In this document: piece by piece, positions 48,926 through 57,623 of the stretch | Position numbering within the stretch: the first letter of the stretch is position 1 | Layout of the letters: every line of letters begins with the position of its first letter | NCBI GenBank assembly: GCA_905234275.1 | Contig: CAJOHD010000001.1 | Span: 1-64,000 of the forward strand | Length of the DNA stretch: 64,000 bases | Reading direction: 5' to 3' | Origin: an uncultured Bacteroidales bacterium | GTDB taxonomy: Bacteria; Bacteroidota; Bacteroidia; Bacteroidales; F082 | Notes under the pieces: generated by a model | The model's database searches: none | The model's input: the letters and a program-made list of their open reading frames with translations, nothing else | What the model was told of the DNA's origin: nothing | Made by a program: the position numbers and the translations under genes

Positions 48926-49963
48926 ATGAATATTATAGGAATTACTGGAACTTTGGGTGCTGGAAAGGGCACAATAGTTGAATATCTCGTGGAGAAAAAG
49001 GGCTACGTCCACTACTCGGTGCGCGCCTTCTTGTCGGAAGAGGTGAAACGTCGCGGACTTGAAGTGAATCGTGACACTTTGACATCGGTGGCTAACGATT
49101 TGAGAGCCAACAACTCTCCAAGTTACATCGCCGAGCAGCTTTACGACCGCGCTTATAACAACGGTAAGGACGCTGTGATTGAGAGTATCCGTACTCCTGG
49201 CGAGATCGCAGCTTTGCGCTCGAAAGGCAACTTCCATCTCTTCGCTGTCGATGCCGACCGTAAGGTGCGTTACGAGCGTATCACTGAGCGCAAATCTGAA
49301 ACAGACTCAGTGAGTTACGAGACTTTTGTCGCCAACGAGGAGCGTGAGATGAACAACGCCGATCCTAACAAACAGAACCTTGGTGAGTGCATCCATCAGG
49401 CTGACTATGTGTTCCAGAATAACGGCACCATCGAAGACCTCGACAAAAAAGTGGAGGAGGTGCTGCAAGAGATTGAAGCTCAGAAATATAAACGCCCTAC
49501 ATGGGATGAATATTTCATGAACCTGGCCGACACTGTGGCTGAGCGTGCTACCTGTGACCGTGGTCGCAGTGGTTGCGTCATAGTGAAAGACCGCCAGATT
49601 TTGGTGACAGGCTACGTCGGCTCGCCACGCGGACTCCCGCACTGCGACGAGGTCGGACACTTGTTCCGTAAGGTGATTCATGCTGACGGTCGTATTACCG
49701 AACACTGCGTGAGAACCGTGCACGCCGAGCAGAACGCCATCGCACAGGCTGCAAGACGCGGTATCGCATTGGAAGGCAGCACTTTATATTGCCGTATGAC
49801 TCCGTGCCGCACTTGCGCGATGCTTATCATCAACTGCGGAATCGTACGCGTGGTTTGCCAGCGTAAATATCATGACGGAGCCGAGTCAGAGGAGATGTTC
49901 CGTCAGGCAGGAATTAAACTGGAATATGTGTACGACGAAGTGCAGACGTACGAAAGACAGTAA
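48926..49963 (+). CDS. P-loop NMP-kinase-like domain fused to a dCMP-deaminase domain
   Basis: A 345-residue fusion. Residues 1-185 form an adenylate/dephospho-CoA-kinase-like P-loop domain (GITGTLGAGKGTIVEYLVEK at 4-23; NTPase-type RTPGEIAALR at about 90). Residues 190-345 are a zinc-dependent deoxycytidylate deaminase: zinc sites VHAEQNAIAQAARRG (about 270) and MTPCRTCAMLIINCG, plus the extended SPRGLPHCDEVGHLFR insert typical of dCMP deaminases. The deaminase makes dUMP from dCMP for thymidylate synthesis; the P-loop half may bind or phosphorylate a nucleotide. The same domain order occurs in phage-defence deaminases of the AvcD group, which are larger. A housekeeping role is the default. 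Confidence 0.87.
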   Translation: MNIIGITGTLGAGKGTIVEYLVEKKGYVHYSVRAFLSEEVKRRGLEVNRDTLTSVANDLRANNSPSYIAEQLYDRAYNNGKDAVIESIRTPGEIAALRSKGNFHLFAVDADRKVRYERITERKSETDSVSYETFVANEEREMNNADPNKQNLGECIHQADYVFQNNGTIEDLDKKVEEVLQEIEAQKYKRPTWDEYFMNLADTVAERATCDRGRSGCVIVKDRQILVTGYVGSPRGLPHCDEVGHLFRKVIHADGRITEHCVRTVHAEQNAIAQAARRGIALEGSTLYCRMTPCRTCAMLIINCGIVRVVCQRKYHDGAESEEMFRQAGIKLEYVYDEVQTYERQ

Positions 49964-50005
49964 GGATAATTAAGGATAAGAAGGATAAGTTTATCAGCGA
50001 AGCGC

Positions 50006-51019
50006 TTATCTTCTATTGTTAAGGATATCAATTGCTAAATATATCGCGTGCCTCAATGCTTCGGGGTCCGCGATATTTTTATTCGCGATGTCGTAGCCGG
50101 TGCCGTGGGTTGTTGAGGTGCGCACCACTGGCAAGCCTGCGGTGAAGCTGACACCACCGTCGACGGCGAGGACACGGAATGGGATGAGACCCTGATCGTG
50201 GTACATGCTCAGGATGCCGTCGTATTTGCGCCAAGCATCAGAGCCGAAGAAACCGTCGGCAGGGAACGGTCCGAACGCCATAATGCCTTCTTCTTTAACG
50301 ACTTCCATCGCTGGCTTGATAATTTCTTGTTCCTCGCTTCCCATGATACTGTTGTCGCCTGCATGAGGATTCAAGCCCAACACAGCAATCTTCGGAGCCA
50401 CGATGTTGAAATCCTTAATCAAGCTGTTGTTCATGAGTTTTATCTTCTTGACAATCAAATCTTTGTTGATGGCACTTGGCACGTCTTTCAACGGTAGGTG
50501 GTTGGTCACAAAACCGACGCGCATCTGATGGTTTACGAGAAGCGTAATGTATTCATTTTCAGGGAAAAACGACTTGATATAATCTGTTTGCCCTTTGAAT
50601 TTAAATTGCTCGGATATGATGTTGCTTTTGTTAATTGGAGCCGTCACCATTGCGTCGATCAAACCGTTGCGGAGGTCGTTGGTGGCGAGTTTCAAAGCTG
50701 CAAATGACGCTTTTCCGGCGGTAGGAGTGGAGAATCCTGGTTCCACCTTGAGCTCCTCGTCGGTGTGGTTGATGATGTTGATGCGTTTCGGCTGTGCCTG
50801 CGACGCATCGCGAATCACTGTGTACGACATCTCTTCCATGCCGAAATTTTTCTTGTAATATGAAAAAACTTTCGACTGCCCGTAAACGATAGGGGTGAAT
50901 GCTTCAAAAATGCGTGAGTCGGCTAAAACCTTGAGAATCACTTCGTAACCGATGCCGTTGATGTCACCTTGGGTGATACCTATTCTGGGCAGAGAAGATG
51001 TCTTTAATAGTGGAGTCAT
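50006..51019 (-). CDS. pdxA: 4-hydroxythreonine-4-phosphate dehydrogenase
   Basis: NAD-dependent oxidation step of the pyridoxal phosphate pathway. The 337-residue protein has RIGITQGDINGIGYEVILKV at the N-terminus, the metal-site region VTAPINKSNI with KGQTDYI, LGLNPHAGDNSIMGSEEQEI, GPFPADGFFG and MYHDQGLIPFRVLAV. Divergent from murF-alr; the alanine racemase half of that protein uses PLP. Confidence 0.94.
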   Translation of the reverse strand: MTPLLKTSSLPRIGITQGDINGIGYEVILKVLADSRIFEAFTPIVYGQSKVFSYYKKNFGMEEMSYTVIRDASQAQPKRINIINHTDEELKVEPGFSTPTAGKASFAALKLATNDLRNGLIDAMVTAPINKSNIISEQFKFKGQTDYIKSFFPENEYITLLVNHQMRVGFVTNHLPLKDVPSAINKDLIVKKIKLMNNSLIKDFNIVAPKIAVLGLNPHAGDNSIMGSEEQEIIKPAMEVVKEEGIMAFGPFPADGFFGSDAWRKYDGILSMYHDQGLIPFRVLAVDGGVSFTAGLPVVRTSTTHGTGYDIANKNIADPEALRHAIYLAIDILNNRR

Positions 51020-51040
51020 AAAGTAGCTCGTTTTGAAAGT

Positions 51041-51049
51041 CCAAAATTA
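51041..51049 (-). promoter_or_regulatory. -7 promoter box for pdxA
   Basis: The minus strand reads TAATTTTGG, one base away from TAnnTTTGC, 22 bases upstream of the pdxA ATG. Confidence 0.4.
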
Positions 51050-51121
51050 CAAATCAATTTTTAAAATTCCAAATATTTTTTAATAAAATTTTAAAAATCA
51101 ATTATTTATGTGAAAATTTCG

Positions 51122-51130
51122 TAAATTTGC
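51122..51130 (+). promoter_or_regulatory. -7 promoter box for murF-alr, very close to the start codon
   Basis: TAAATTTGC ends only 3 bases before ATG 51134. If used, transcription would begin at or next to the start codon, implying a leaderless or near-leaderless mRNA. Confidence 0.45.
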
Positions 51131-51133
51131 GAT

Positions 51134-53710
51134 ATGCTAAACGAAGGGTACACGATAAAAAAGATTGCCTCTGTTGTTGGAGGTCAAGTGATTGGTAATC
51201 AATATGATACAATTATTGTAAAAGATATTTTGTTCGACAGCCGACTGCTTATCGATGCTGAAAACACGTTGTTTTTCGCGCTTTACAGCGGACGTAACGA
51301 CGGGCACATATATATCGCTGAATTGTATGAAAAAGGCGTGAAAGCCTTCGTGATTTCGAGTAAAAACATTGAAAAATACGACGTTAAGGCTCAAGTTGAA
51401 GCTTTAAAACAGTATCCCGATGCCGTTTTTGTGGTCGTTGACGACACTTTGACAGCCTTGCAGACTTTGGCGGCTCATCATCGCGCGCAGTTCAATATTC
51501 CTGTTGTCGGAATCACCGGAAGCAACGGAAAAACCATAGTGAAGGAGTGGCTTTATCAGATTTTGTCGCCATCGATGTCGGTGTGCCGCAGTCCGAAGAG
51601 TTACAACTCACAAATCGGTGTGCCGCTTTCAGTGTGGCAGATGAATTCCACCAACGAAGTAGCAGTGTTTGAAGCAGGCATATCGCGTCCGGGTGAGATG
51701 GAGAAGCTGCGTGAGATAATAAAGCCAACGATTGGCGTGTTCACCAATATCGGACCGGCTCATGGCAAGAATTTTGATAATATTCAGCAGAAAATAAAGG
51801 AAAAACTGCAGCTGTTTAAGGGCCTTAAAGCTACCGCTGTGGTGTATTGCTCTGATAATCAAGAAATTGCGAATGCAATTTCAGCTGCCGACATTCCGGC
51901 TTTTTCTTGGAGCAAAACGGATAAAAACGCTGATTTGTTTGTTTCTTCAATTGATTGTAGAGACGAACGGCCGTTCGTCTCTACGGAAATAATCGCGATT
52001 TTCAAAGGCAAGAATATTTCTATCACCATCCCGTTTATTGACGACGCCTCCATCGAAAACGCCATCAACTGCTGGTGTGTGGCACTGTTGCTGGGTGTTC
52101 CGAACGATGTAATCGCTCAGCGGATGGCTCATCTCGAGGCTGTTGAGATGCGAATGGAACTCAAAGCTGGAGTCCGTAACTGTTTGATTATAAACGACTC
52201 GTACAATAACGACAGAAACGCTCTCGCCATCGCCCTCGACTTCATGAATGCTCAGCATCATGACAACAAGGTGCTGATTCTGTCAGATATCCTGCAGAGC
52301 GAACAGAAAGAAGAAGACCTCTATAAAAACGTCGCACAACTCATTGAAAACAAAGGCGTTGACACATTTATCGGCATCGGTCCGGCGCTTTGTGCGTCAT
52401 TTCGAGCGGAACGTAGTGGAGTCGAGAAATCCTCTTTGAGTAAAATCTCTTTGAATAAAAGAATTACCTCATATTTTTACACCTCAACCTCTGATTTCCT
52501 CAACAACCACCCAATGAAAATGTTTGAGAATCAGATAGTTCTCCTCAAAGGTGCACGTAGTTTCGAGTTTGAGCGCATCATGAAGGTTTTGCAGCAGAAA
52601 TCACATGAGACGGTGCTCGAAATAAACCTCGACAACCTTGTGAAAAACCTCAACTATTATCGCGGAAAGCTGAAAAAAGACACCAAGATGATGGTGATGG
52701 TGAAGGCCTTTGCTTATGGCAGTGGCAACTACGAGGTTTCAAATGTTCTTGCCTTCCATCATGTTGATTATCTTACTGTTGCGTATGCCGACGAGGGCGT
52801 CGATTTGCGCAACCGTGGCATCAAACTGCCTATCATGGTGATGACGCCGGAGACGAACACCTTCGACACTATCATTCTTAACAATCTTGAGCCTGATATC
52901 TACAGCTTCCGTTGCCTCTCGCAGCTGGAAGACGCTATAAATCAATTGGATAAACCTCTTGACAAGCCTGTGGGCATTCATATTAAAGTGGATACCGGCA
53001 TGCACCGCCTCGGTTTCTTACCTGAAGACATCGACGCTTTGATAGAACGTATCAAAGCAAATCCAAATCTTCGGGTGATGAGCGTTTTCTCGCATTTTGC
53101 TACAAGCGACATGCCTGAGGAGGATGAGTTCGTGATGCATCAGGTAAAAATGTACGAGATGATGAGTCAGAAGATTGTGGCAGCGTTCCCATACAAGATA
53201 ATACGTCATCTTTTGAACACCGCTGGAATCACGCGATTCACTGAGTATCAATACGATATGGTGCGCCTCGGTATTGGTGTTTACGGAGTGGCAATATGCG
53301 ATGAAGACCGTGGTAAGCTTCACAACGTGATGTCGCTGAAGTCAACAATCAAGCAAGTCAAGGAGTACGGACCGGGTGAGACCATAGGTTACGGTCGCCA
53401 CGGAAAGATTACAAAACCTTCAAGAATAGCAGTGATTCCTATCGGTTACGCTGACGGCTTACGTCGCCAATTAGGTAACGGTAAAGCTTGTTTTTGGGTC
53501 AACGGGAAGCCTGCTCCAATCATCGGAAACATCTGCATGGACCTCACCATGATAGACGTCACCGGCATCGATTGTCAGGAAGATGATACAGCAGTTCTCT
53601 TCGACGACAACCATCCGATTGAAATCATAGCGGAAGCTTGCGATACGATTCCGTATGAAATCATGACGAGGATTTCACAAAGAGTAAAACGAATCTACGT
53701 AAAGGAGTAA
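51134..53710 (+). CDS. Fused MurF (UDP-MurNAc-tripeptide:D-Ala-D-Ala ligase) and alanine racemase
   Basis: An 858-residue bifunctional cell-wall enzyme characteristic of Bacteroidota. Residues 1-480 are MurF, with the P-loop GITGSNGKTIVKEWLYQI (about 132-149), EAGISRPGEMEKLREI and NDSYNNDRNALAIALD. Residues 490-858 are alanine racemase, with the PLP lysine in MVMVKAFAYGSGNYEVS (about 519-535), VDTGMHRLGF, and catalytic tyrosine in GETIGYGRHGK. It couples D-alanine supply to its use. Two in-frame repeats are present: RDERPFVST at about 275-284, and a GTCATTTCGA half-element at about 421-433 (ASFRAERSGVEKSS). Both are in the MurF half, outside the P-loop. Confidence 0.95.
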   Translation: MLNEGYTIKKIASVVGGQVIGNQYDTIIVKDILFDSRLLIDAENTLFFALYSGRNDGHIYIAELYEKGVKAFVISSKNIEKYDVKAQVEALKQYPDAVFVVVDDTLTALQTLAAHHRAQFNIPVVGITGSNGKTIVKEWLYQILSPSMSVCRSPKSYNSQIGVPLSVWQMNSTNEVAVFEAGISRPGEMEKLREIIKPTIGVFTNIGPAHGKNFDNIQQKIKEKLQLFKGLKATAVVYCSDNQEIANAISAADIPAFSWSKTDKNADLFVSSIDCRDERPFVSTEIIAIFKGKNISITIPFIDDASIENAINCWCVALLLGVPNDVIAQRMAHLEAVEMRMELKAGVRNCLIINDSYNNDRNALAIALDFMNAQHHDNKVLILSDILQSEQKEEDLYKNVAQLIENKGVDTFIGIGPALCASFRAERSGVEKSSLSKISLNKRITSYFYTSTSDFLNNHPMKMFENQIVLLKGARSFEFERIMKVLQQKSHETVLEINLDNLVKNLNYYRGKLKKDTKMMVMVKAFAYGSGNYEVSNVLAFHHVDYLTVAYADEGVDLRNRGIKLPIMVMTPETNTFDTIILNNLEPDIYSFRCLSQLEDAINQLDKPLDKPVGIHIKVDTGMHRLGFLPEDIDALIERIKANPNLRVMSVFSHFATSDMPEEDEFVMHQVKMYEMMSQKIVAAFPYKIIRHLLNTAGITRFTEYQYDMVRLGIGVYGVAICDEDRGKLHNVMSLKSTIKQVKEYGPGETIGYGRHGKITKPSRIAVIPIGYADGLRRQLGNGKACFWVNGKPAPIIGNICMDLTMIDVTGIDCQEDDTAVLFDDNHPIEIIAEACDTIPYEIMTRISQRVKRIYVKE
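51957..51984. repeat. Palindromic mini-element, in frame in murF-alr
   Basis: A perfect 28-base palindrome (GTAGAGACG ... CGTCTCTAC) with the core changed to AACGGCCGTT, altered on both arms. It is read on the plus strand as RDERPFVST. Confidence 0.85.
52396..52432. repeat. GTCATTTCGA half-element, in frame in murF-alr
   Basis: GTCATTTCGAGCGGAACGTA ... GTCGAGAAATCC is one arm of the inverted-end family, inside the MurF coding part. Confidence 0.8.
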
Positions 53711-53717
53711 GGCTTAC

Positions 53718-53824
53718 GTCATTTCGACTGGAGCGTAGCGAAATGGAGAAATCTCCGACAAAAGATTTTGATGAATCCAATTGCCGGAGATTTCTCGACT
53801 CCACTTTGTTTCGCTCGAAATGAC
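53718..53824. repeat. Full-length GTCATTTCGA inverted-end element
   Basis: A 107-bp copy with arms GTCATTTCGACTGGAGCGTA and, reversed, TTTCGCTCGAAATGAC. It lies between murF-alr and the secreted EEP gene. Confidence 0.8.
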
Positions 53825-53834
53825 GAGGTGGATG

Positions 53835-54893
53835 CTATATTTTCTTCAGCAGTATCAAATAAACTGGGAAGTGGTCGCTATATCCAGCAAGCCACACTCC
53901 GCCGGCGAATGAACGCCACGGATATCCGTTGTAACGACCGTCATGCTGTTTCAAGAATTCTTTTGAGTGAACCATCGGTTTGAGCATCTGGTATGTTGCA
54001 AACGGGTCGTTCGCGTCTTTAAGCAATGCCGGAGTGATGATGCATTGGTCGAGAACGCCTTTCACATCGCGGTAGTAGTTTGTTCCCTCGCCGTTTTTGT
54101 GCATCTTCCACATCGGGTTGAAGAAATCGTCTTCCTGCATATCTTCTACACGGCCTTTTGCGCGTAATCCTTCGATGATACTCTTGTTTGTCGGGTAGTC
54201 GTTGTAGTCGCCCATCATCACGATTTTGGCATTAGGTTTCGAAGCCAAAATAGAGTCGGCGATATGACGGCAGAGGTTGGCGGCTGCCATACGGCCAGGC
54301 AACGAGCGTTTCTCGCCACCGTAACGTGAAGGCCAGTGCATCACTATGAAACTCATCTCCTCATCGTCGAAAATGCCAGTCACCACGAGTTGATCGCGGG
54401 AGATGAAGTTAGCTTGACCAGGAACCACAAGACGATATGATTTATGGTTGGTCACCTTGAAATATTTCGGGTTATAGAGCAATGCCACATCGACACCACG
54501 GCGGTCAGGTGAGTCGTAATGTATAATCTGGTAGTTGCGGCTTGCGATCTCAGGCTGAGCCACCAAATCCTCAAGTACATGGCGGTTCTCGATTTCCGAA
54601 ACGCCCAGCACCATTATTCCGTCAGGGGAGTAGAATTTGTCGTTTTTATCGGTGCCAATTGTTGATATGGCATAAGCCATGTTATGCAGCTTTGTCATGT
54701 ATTTCTCGGTGTTCCACGCGTTCTTGCCCTGAGGCAGGAATTCTTCGTCGTTCTTTTGCGGGTCGTTGATTGTATCATAAAGATTTTCAAGGTTATAAAA
54801 ACCCACGAGACCCATCTTATACTGCTGTTGCGCGGTAATTGAAGTGATGACAAAAAGCATCACGACTGCCAAAATGTTAAATTTTTTCATCAT
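53835..54893 (-). CDS. Secreted endonuclease/exonuclease/phosphatase (EEP) family protein
   Basis: A 352-residue exported hydrolase of the DNase I/EEP fold. A signal peptide (to about 21, ending SITAQQ) is followed by catalytic segments VGFYNLENLYDTIN (Asn), VLGVSEIENRHVLEDL (Glu), HYDSPDRRGVDVALLYNP (Asp/Arg), MHWPSRYGGEK, MGDYNDYPTNKSI (Asp-Asn site) and YSDHFPVYL (Asp-His pair). All catalytic positions are present. The substrate could be DNA, RNA or a phosphate ester. It is divergent from a TonB-dependent receptor gene with two surface lipoproteins, both promoters having the same TAAATTTGT box. Confidence 0.9.
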   Translation of the reverse strand: MMKKFNILAVVMLFVITSITAQQQYKMGLVGFYNLENLYDTINDPQKNDEEFLPQGKNAWNTEKYMTKLHNMAYAISTIGTDKNDKFYSPDGIMVLGVSEIENRHVLEDLVAQPEIASRNYQIIHYDSPDRRGVDVALLYNPKYFKVTNHKSYRLVVPGQANFISRDQLVVTGIFDDEEMSFIVMHWPSRYGGEKRSLPGRMAAANLCRHIADSILASKPNAKIVMMGDYNDYPTNKSIIEGLRAKGRVEDMQEDDFFNPMWKMHKNGEGTNYYRDVKGVLDQCIITPALLKDANDPFATYQMLKPMVHSKEFLKQHDGRYNGYPWRSFAGGVWLAGYSDHFPVYLILLKKI

Positions 54894-54917
54894 ACAATTA
54901 CAAAAATCAATTTGGGT

Positions 54918-54926
54918 ACAAATTTA
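54918..54926 (-). promoter_or_regulatory. -7 promoter box for the EEP gene
   Basis: The minus strand reads TAAATTTGT, about 25 bases upstream of the EEP ATG. The box is identical to that of the divergent receptor gene. Confidence 0.5.
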
Positions 54927-55006
54927 GTCAAAAAATTTTATATCTGACGAAAAAAACAAATTAATTATTTTTCACCTTTTTTTATAAAAGGTATGGAAAA
55001 ATTTTG

Positions 55007-55015
55007 TAAATTTGT
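55007..55015 (+). promoter_or_regulatory. -7 promoter box for the TonB-dependent receptor operon
   Basis: TAAATTTGT lies 19 bases upstream of ATG 55034 and matches TAnnTTTG. Confidence 0.55.
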
Positions 55016-55033
55016 ACGCTTAAAATTTATTAA

Positions 55034-57592
55034 ATGAAAAAATATCTACTCTTCATTGCAGCTATCGCTATCAGTCTGAATCTGATGGCGCAAGAGCTGG
55101 TTACTGACACGATTATTGAAGATCTGTCACCATCGACAATCATCATGATTGACACGGAGTATGATGATGCGCAGAGCTCGACGGATATCTCGAGTTTCCT
55201 GCAGTCTTCACGTGACGCTTTCAACAACCTCGCCGCGTACAACCTCAGTTCGAGAAGGTATCGTATCCGTGCCTATGACTCAAAGTACACCGACGTGTTG
55301 ATTAACGGTGTCATTATGAATGACCCTGATGGCGGTCGTCCGTACTACTCCAACTGGGGCGGATTGAACGACGTGATGCGTAACAGCGTTGTCATGATTA
55401 ACTCGGGTATCACTTACGATTGCTTTGGAGGTCCGGGCGGCGTGACGGCAATATCGACAAGAGCGAGCAACTACCGCAAGCAGGTGTCGTTGAGCTACTC
55501 GTTGTCGAACCGTTCGTATGCTCATCGTTTCATGGCTTCTCTCAGTACCGGCATGATGAAAAACGGCTGGGCGGTAACGGCATCTTTCTCGGGTCGTTAC
55601 ACTCCGATGAACAGTGTCTTGGCATGGAACGAAGGCACATGGTACAACGGAACGAGCTATTTCCTCTCGGTAGAAAAGAAGCTGAACAAGAAGAATTCAC
55701 TTGGATTCCTGGTGTTCGGCTCGCCATCACAACGCGCCACTTCATCACCGGCGGTGCAGGAGACATACGACCTCCTCGGTGACAACTACTACAACCCTAA
55801 CTGGGGATGGCAGACCGACCAGAATGGCAATCGTTTCAGACGTAACGCACGTGTGAGCTCATACAACCAGCCGATGTTCCAGCTGCAGCATTACTGGACA
55901 CCTAACGAAAAATGGCAGGTGAACACAACGGCTTACCTGTGGTTCGGCAAAGGCGGCTCCACAGCTCTCGAATGGGGTGAGGCTCCAGACCCACGTCCTG
56001 ATTATTACAAAAACCTTCCAAGCTATTATCTGTCACAGCTCGAAGCAGGCAAAGAAGGATATACACAAGCAGGTTACGCAGCGTATATACAAGATTGGAT
56101 CAACGATGAAAATATGCATCAGATCAATTGGGACAACCTTTATACCTATAATCAGGGTAACCTCAAAACCGTTACAGACGCTAACAACACTCCAGGCAAT
56201 ACTATCCAGGGCATCTTCTCAAAATATATCGTTGAGGAACGTCGTCAGGATAAGTTCCAATATGGTTTGTCGAGCACATTCAAGTATGAATTCAATCCTT
56301 ATATACACCTCTATGGAGGTTTGAAGGCAGGTATCTCAAAGACTCATTATTATAAGAAAGTTGCAGACCTTCTCGGTGGTGACTATTATCTTGACATTGA
56401 CAAATATGCTGATGGCGAGGCTTTTGAAATAACTGATGAACAGCAGACAAACATCCGCAACAAGAACCACGTGGCACAAGTTGGTGATATCATAACTTAC
56501 GATTACATCGCCAATGTTAACGAGGTGATTTTGTGGAGTGAGCTCACTTACATGAAAAACCGCTGGTCGACATACGTGGGACTTGAGGCTAATTACAACC
56601 AACTTTACCGTACGGGTAACTTCGAAAACGGCCGTTTCCTCGGTAGCGAGTCGTATGGCGATTCAAAGAAGCTTAACCTGATTAACGGTAGCTTCAAAAT
56701 TGGTGGCAGCTACGCTGTCAATGGACGTAACTACATCGTTGCCAACGTCATGGCTAAGAGTGAGGCTCCTGAGTTCAAGAGCGTTTTCGTGGCACCACGT
56801 GTACGTAACACCATCGTCGACGATGTCGATAACGAGAGAATCTTCGGAATAGACCTCGGTTATGAATACCGCTCACCATTTATGAAGGCACGTATCTCGG
56901 CATATCAGACATACTTCGGTCAGCTCACATGGAACCGTTCGTTCTATTATGAGGCTACAGGAAAATATGTCAACTATGTCATGAACGACATTGATCAGTT
57001 GTCACAGGGTATTGAAGTTGGCGCCGATATCAACATCACACCAACTATCAGTGCACAGCTGGCAGGAACAATCGGAGAGCATCGTTATATGAACAACCCG
57101 AAGGTTTACGTGAACGAAGATAACAACGCACAACCGATTTATGAGGGAGAGACAGTGTATCTTGAGAATTATTACGTTGGAGAGATGCCTCAGACAGCAG
57201 GCGCCATCGGTTTGAAATACAGCTCTCCGAAATATTGGTGGATTAGCCTTACAGGTAACTATTTCGGAAACTATTACCTCGCAGTCAACCCGACAAACCA
57301 CACCGTTGACGCTATGCAGTCGACAAAACCTGAGGATCAGGAGAAGCTTCTTGCTCAGGAGAAGCTGGACGACGCATTCACTCTCGACTTATATGGCGGA
57401 AAGTCATGGGTGATCAGAGGTTACACAGTTTTGTTAAACGTAAGTATCAATAATATTTTAAACAATCAGGAGATAGTTCTTTACGGATATGAGCAGCTTC
57501 GTAGCGATTACAGCGATCTCGACAAGTTCCCTGCGAAATATTCATATCTTTATGGAACAAACTTCTTTGTCAGTTTAGCAGTTAGATTTTAA
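55034..57592 (+). CDS. TonB-dependent outer membrane receptor
   Basis: An 852-residue receptor. It has a signal peptide (to about 20, ending NLMAQ), a plug domain at about 40-150 (YRIRAYDSKYTDVLINGVIM, NDPDGGRPYYSNWGGLND, GGPGGVTAISTRAS), then a 22-strand barrel with many aromatic strands, ending FFVSLAVRF. It lacks the N-terminal carboxypeptidase-regulatory repeat common in SusC proteins and has no SusD gene next to it. It is followed by two lipoproteins (31- and 29-base gaps) and divergent from the secreted EEP hydrolase. Probably takes up a product of that hydrolase. Confidence 0.9.
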   Translation: MKKYLLFIAAIAISLNLMAQELVTDTIIEDLSPSTIIMIDTEYDDAQSSTDISSFLQSSRDAFNNLAAYNLSSRRYRIRAYDSKYTDVLINGVIMNDPDGGRPYYSNWGGLNDVMRNSVVMINSGITYDCFGGPGGVTAISTRASNYRKQVSLSYSLSNRSYAHRFMASLSTGMMKNGWAVTASFSGRYTPMNSVLAWNEGTWYNGTSYFLSVEKKLNKKNSLGFLVFGSPSQRATSSPAVQETYDLLGDNYYNPNWGWQTDQNGNRFRRNARVSSYNQPMFQLQHYWTPNEKWQVNTTAYLWFGKGGSTALEWGEAPDPRPDYYKNLPSYYLSQLEAGKEGYTQAGYAAYIQDWINDENMHQINWDNLYTYNQGNLKTVTDANNTPGNTIQGIFSKYIVEERRQDKFQYGLSSTFKYEFNPYIHLYGGLKAGISKTHYYKKVADLLGGDYYLDIDKYADGEAFEITDEQQTNIRNKNHVAQVGDIITYDYIANVNEVILWSELTYMKNRWSTYVGLEANYNQLYRTGNFENGRFLGSESYGDSKKLNLINGSFKIGGSYAVNGRNYIVANVMAKSEAPEFKSVFVAPRVRNTIVDDVDNERIFGIDLGYEYRSPFMKARISAYQTYFGQLTWNRSFYYEATGKYVNYVMNDIDQLSQGIEVGADINITPTISAQLAGTIGEHRYMNNPKVYVNEDNNAQPIYEGETVYLENYYVGEMPQTAGAIGLKYSSPKYWWISLTGNYFGNYYLAVNPTNHTVDAMQSTKPEDQEKLLAQEKLDDAFTLDLYGGKSWVIRGYTVLLNVSINNILNNQEIVLYGYEQLRSDYSDLDKFPAKYSYLYGTNFFVSLAVRF

Positions 57593-57623
57593 ATAGAGTA
57601 TTAACCAATAAAAATTAAATATC

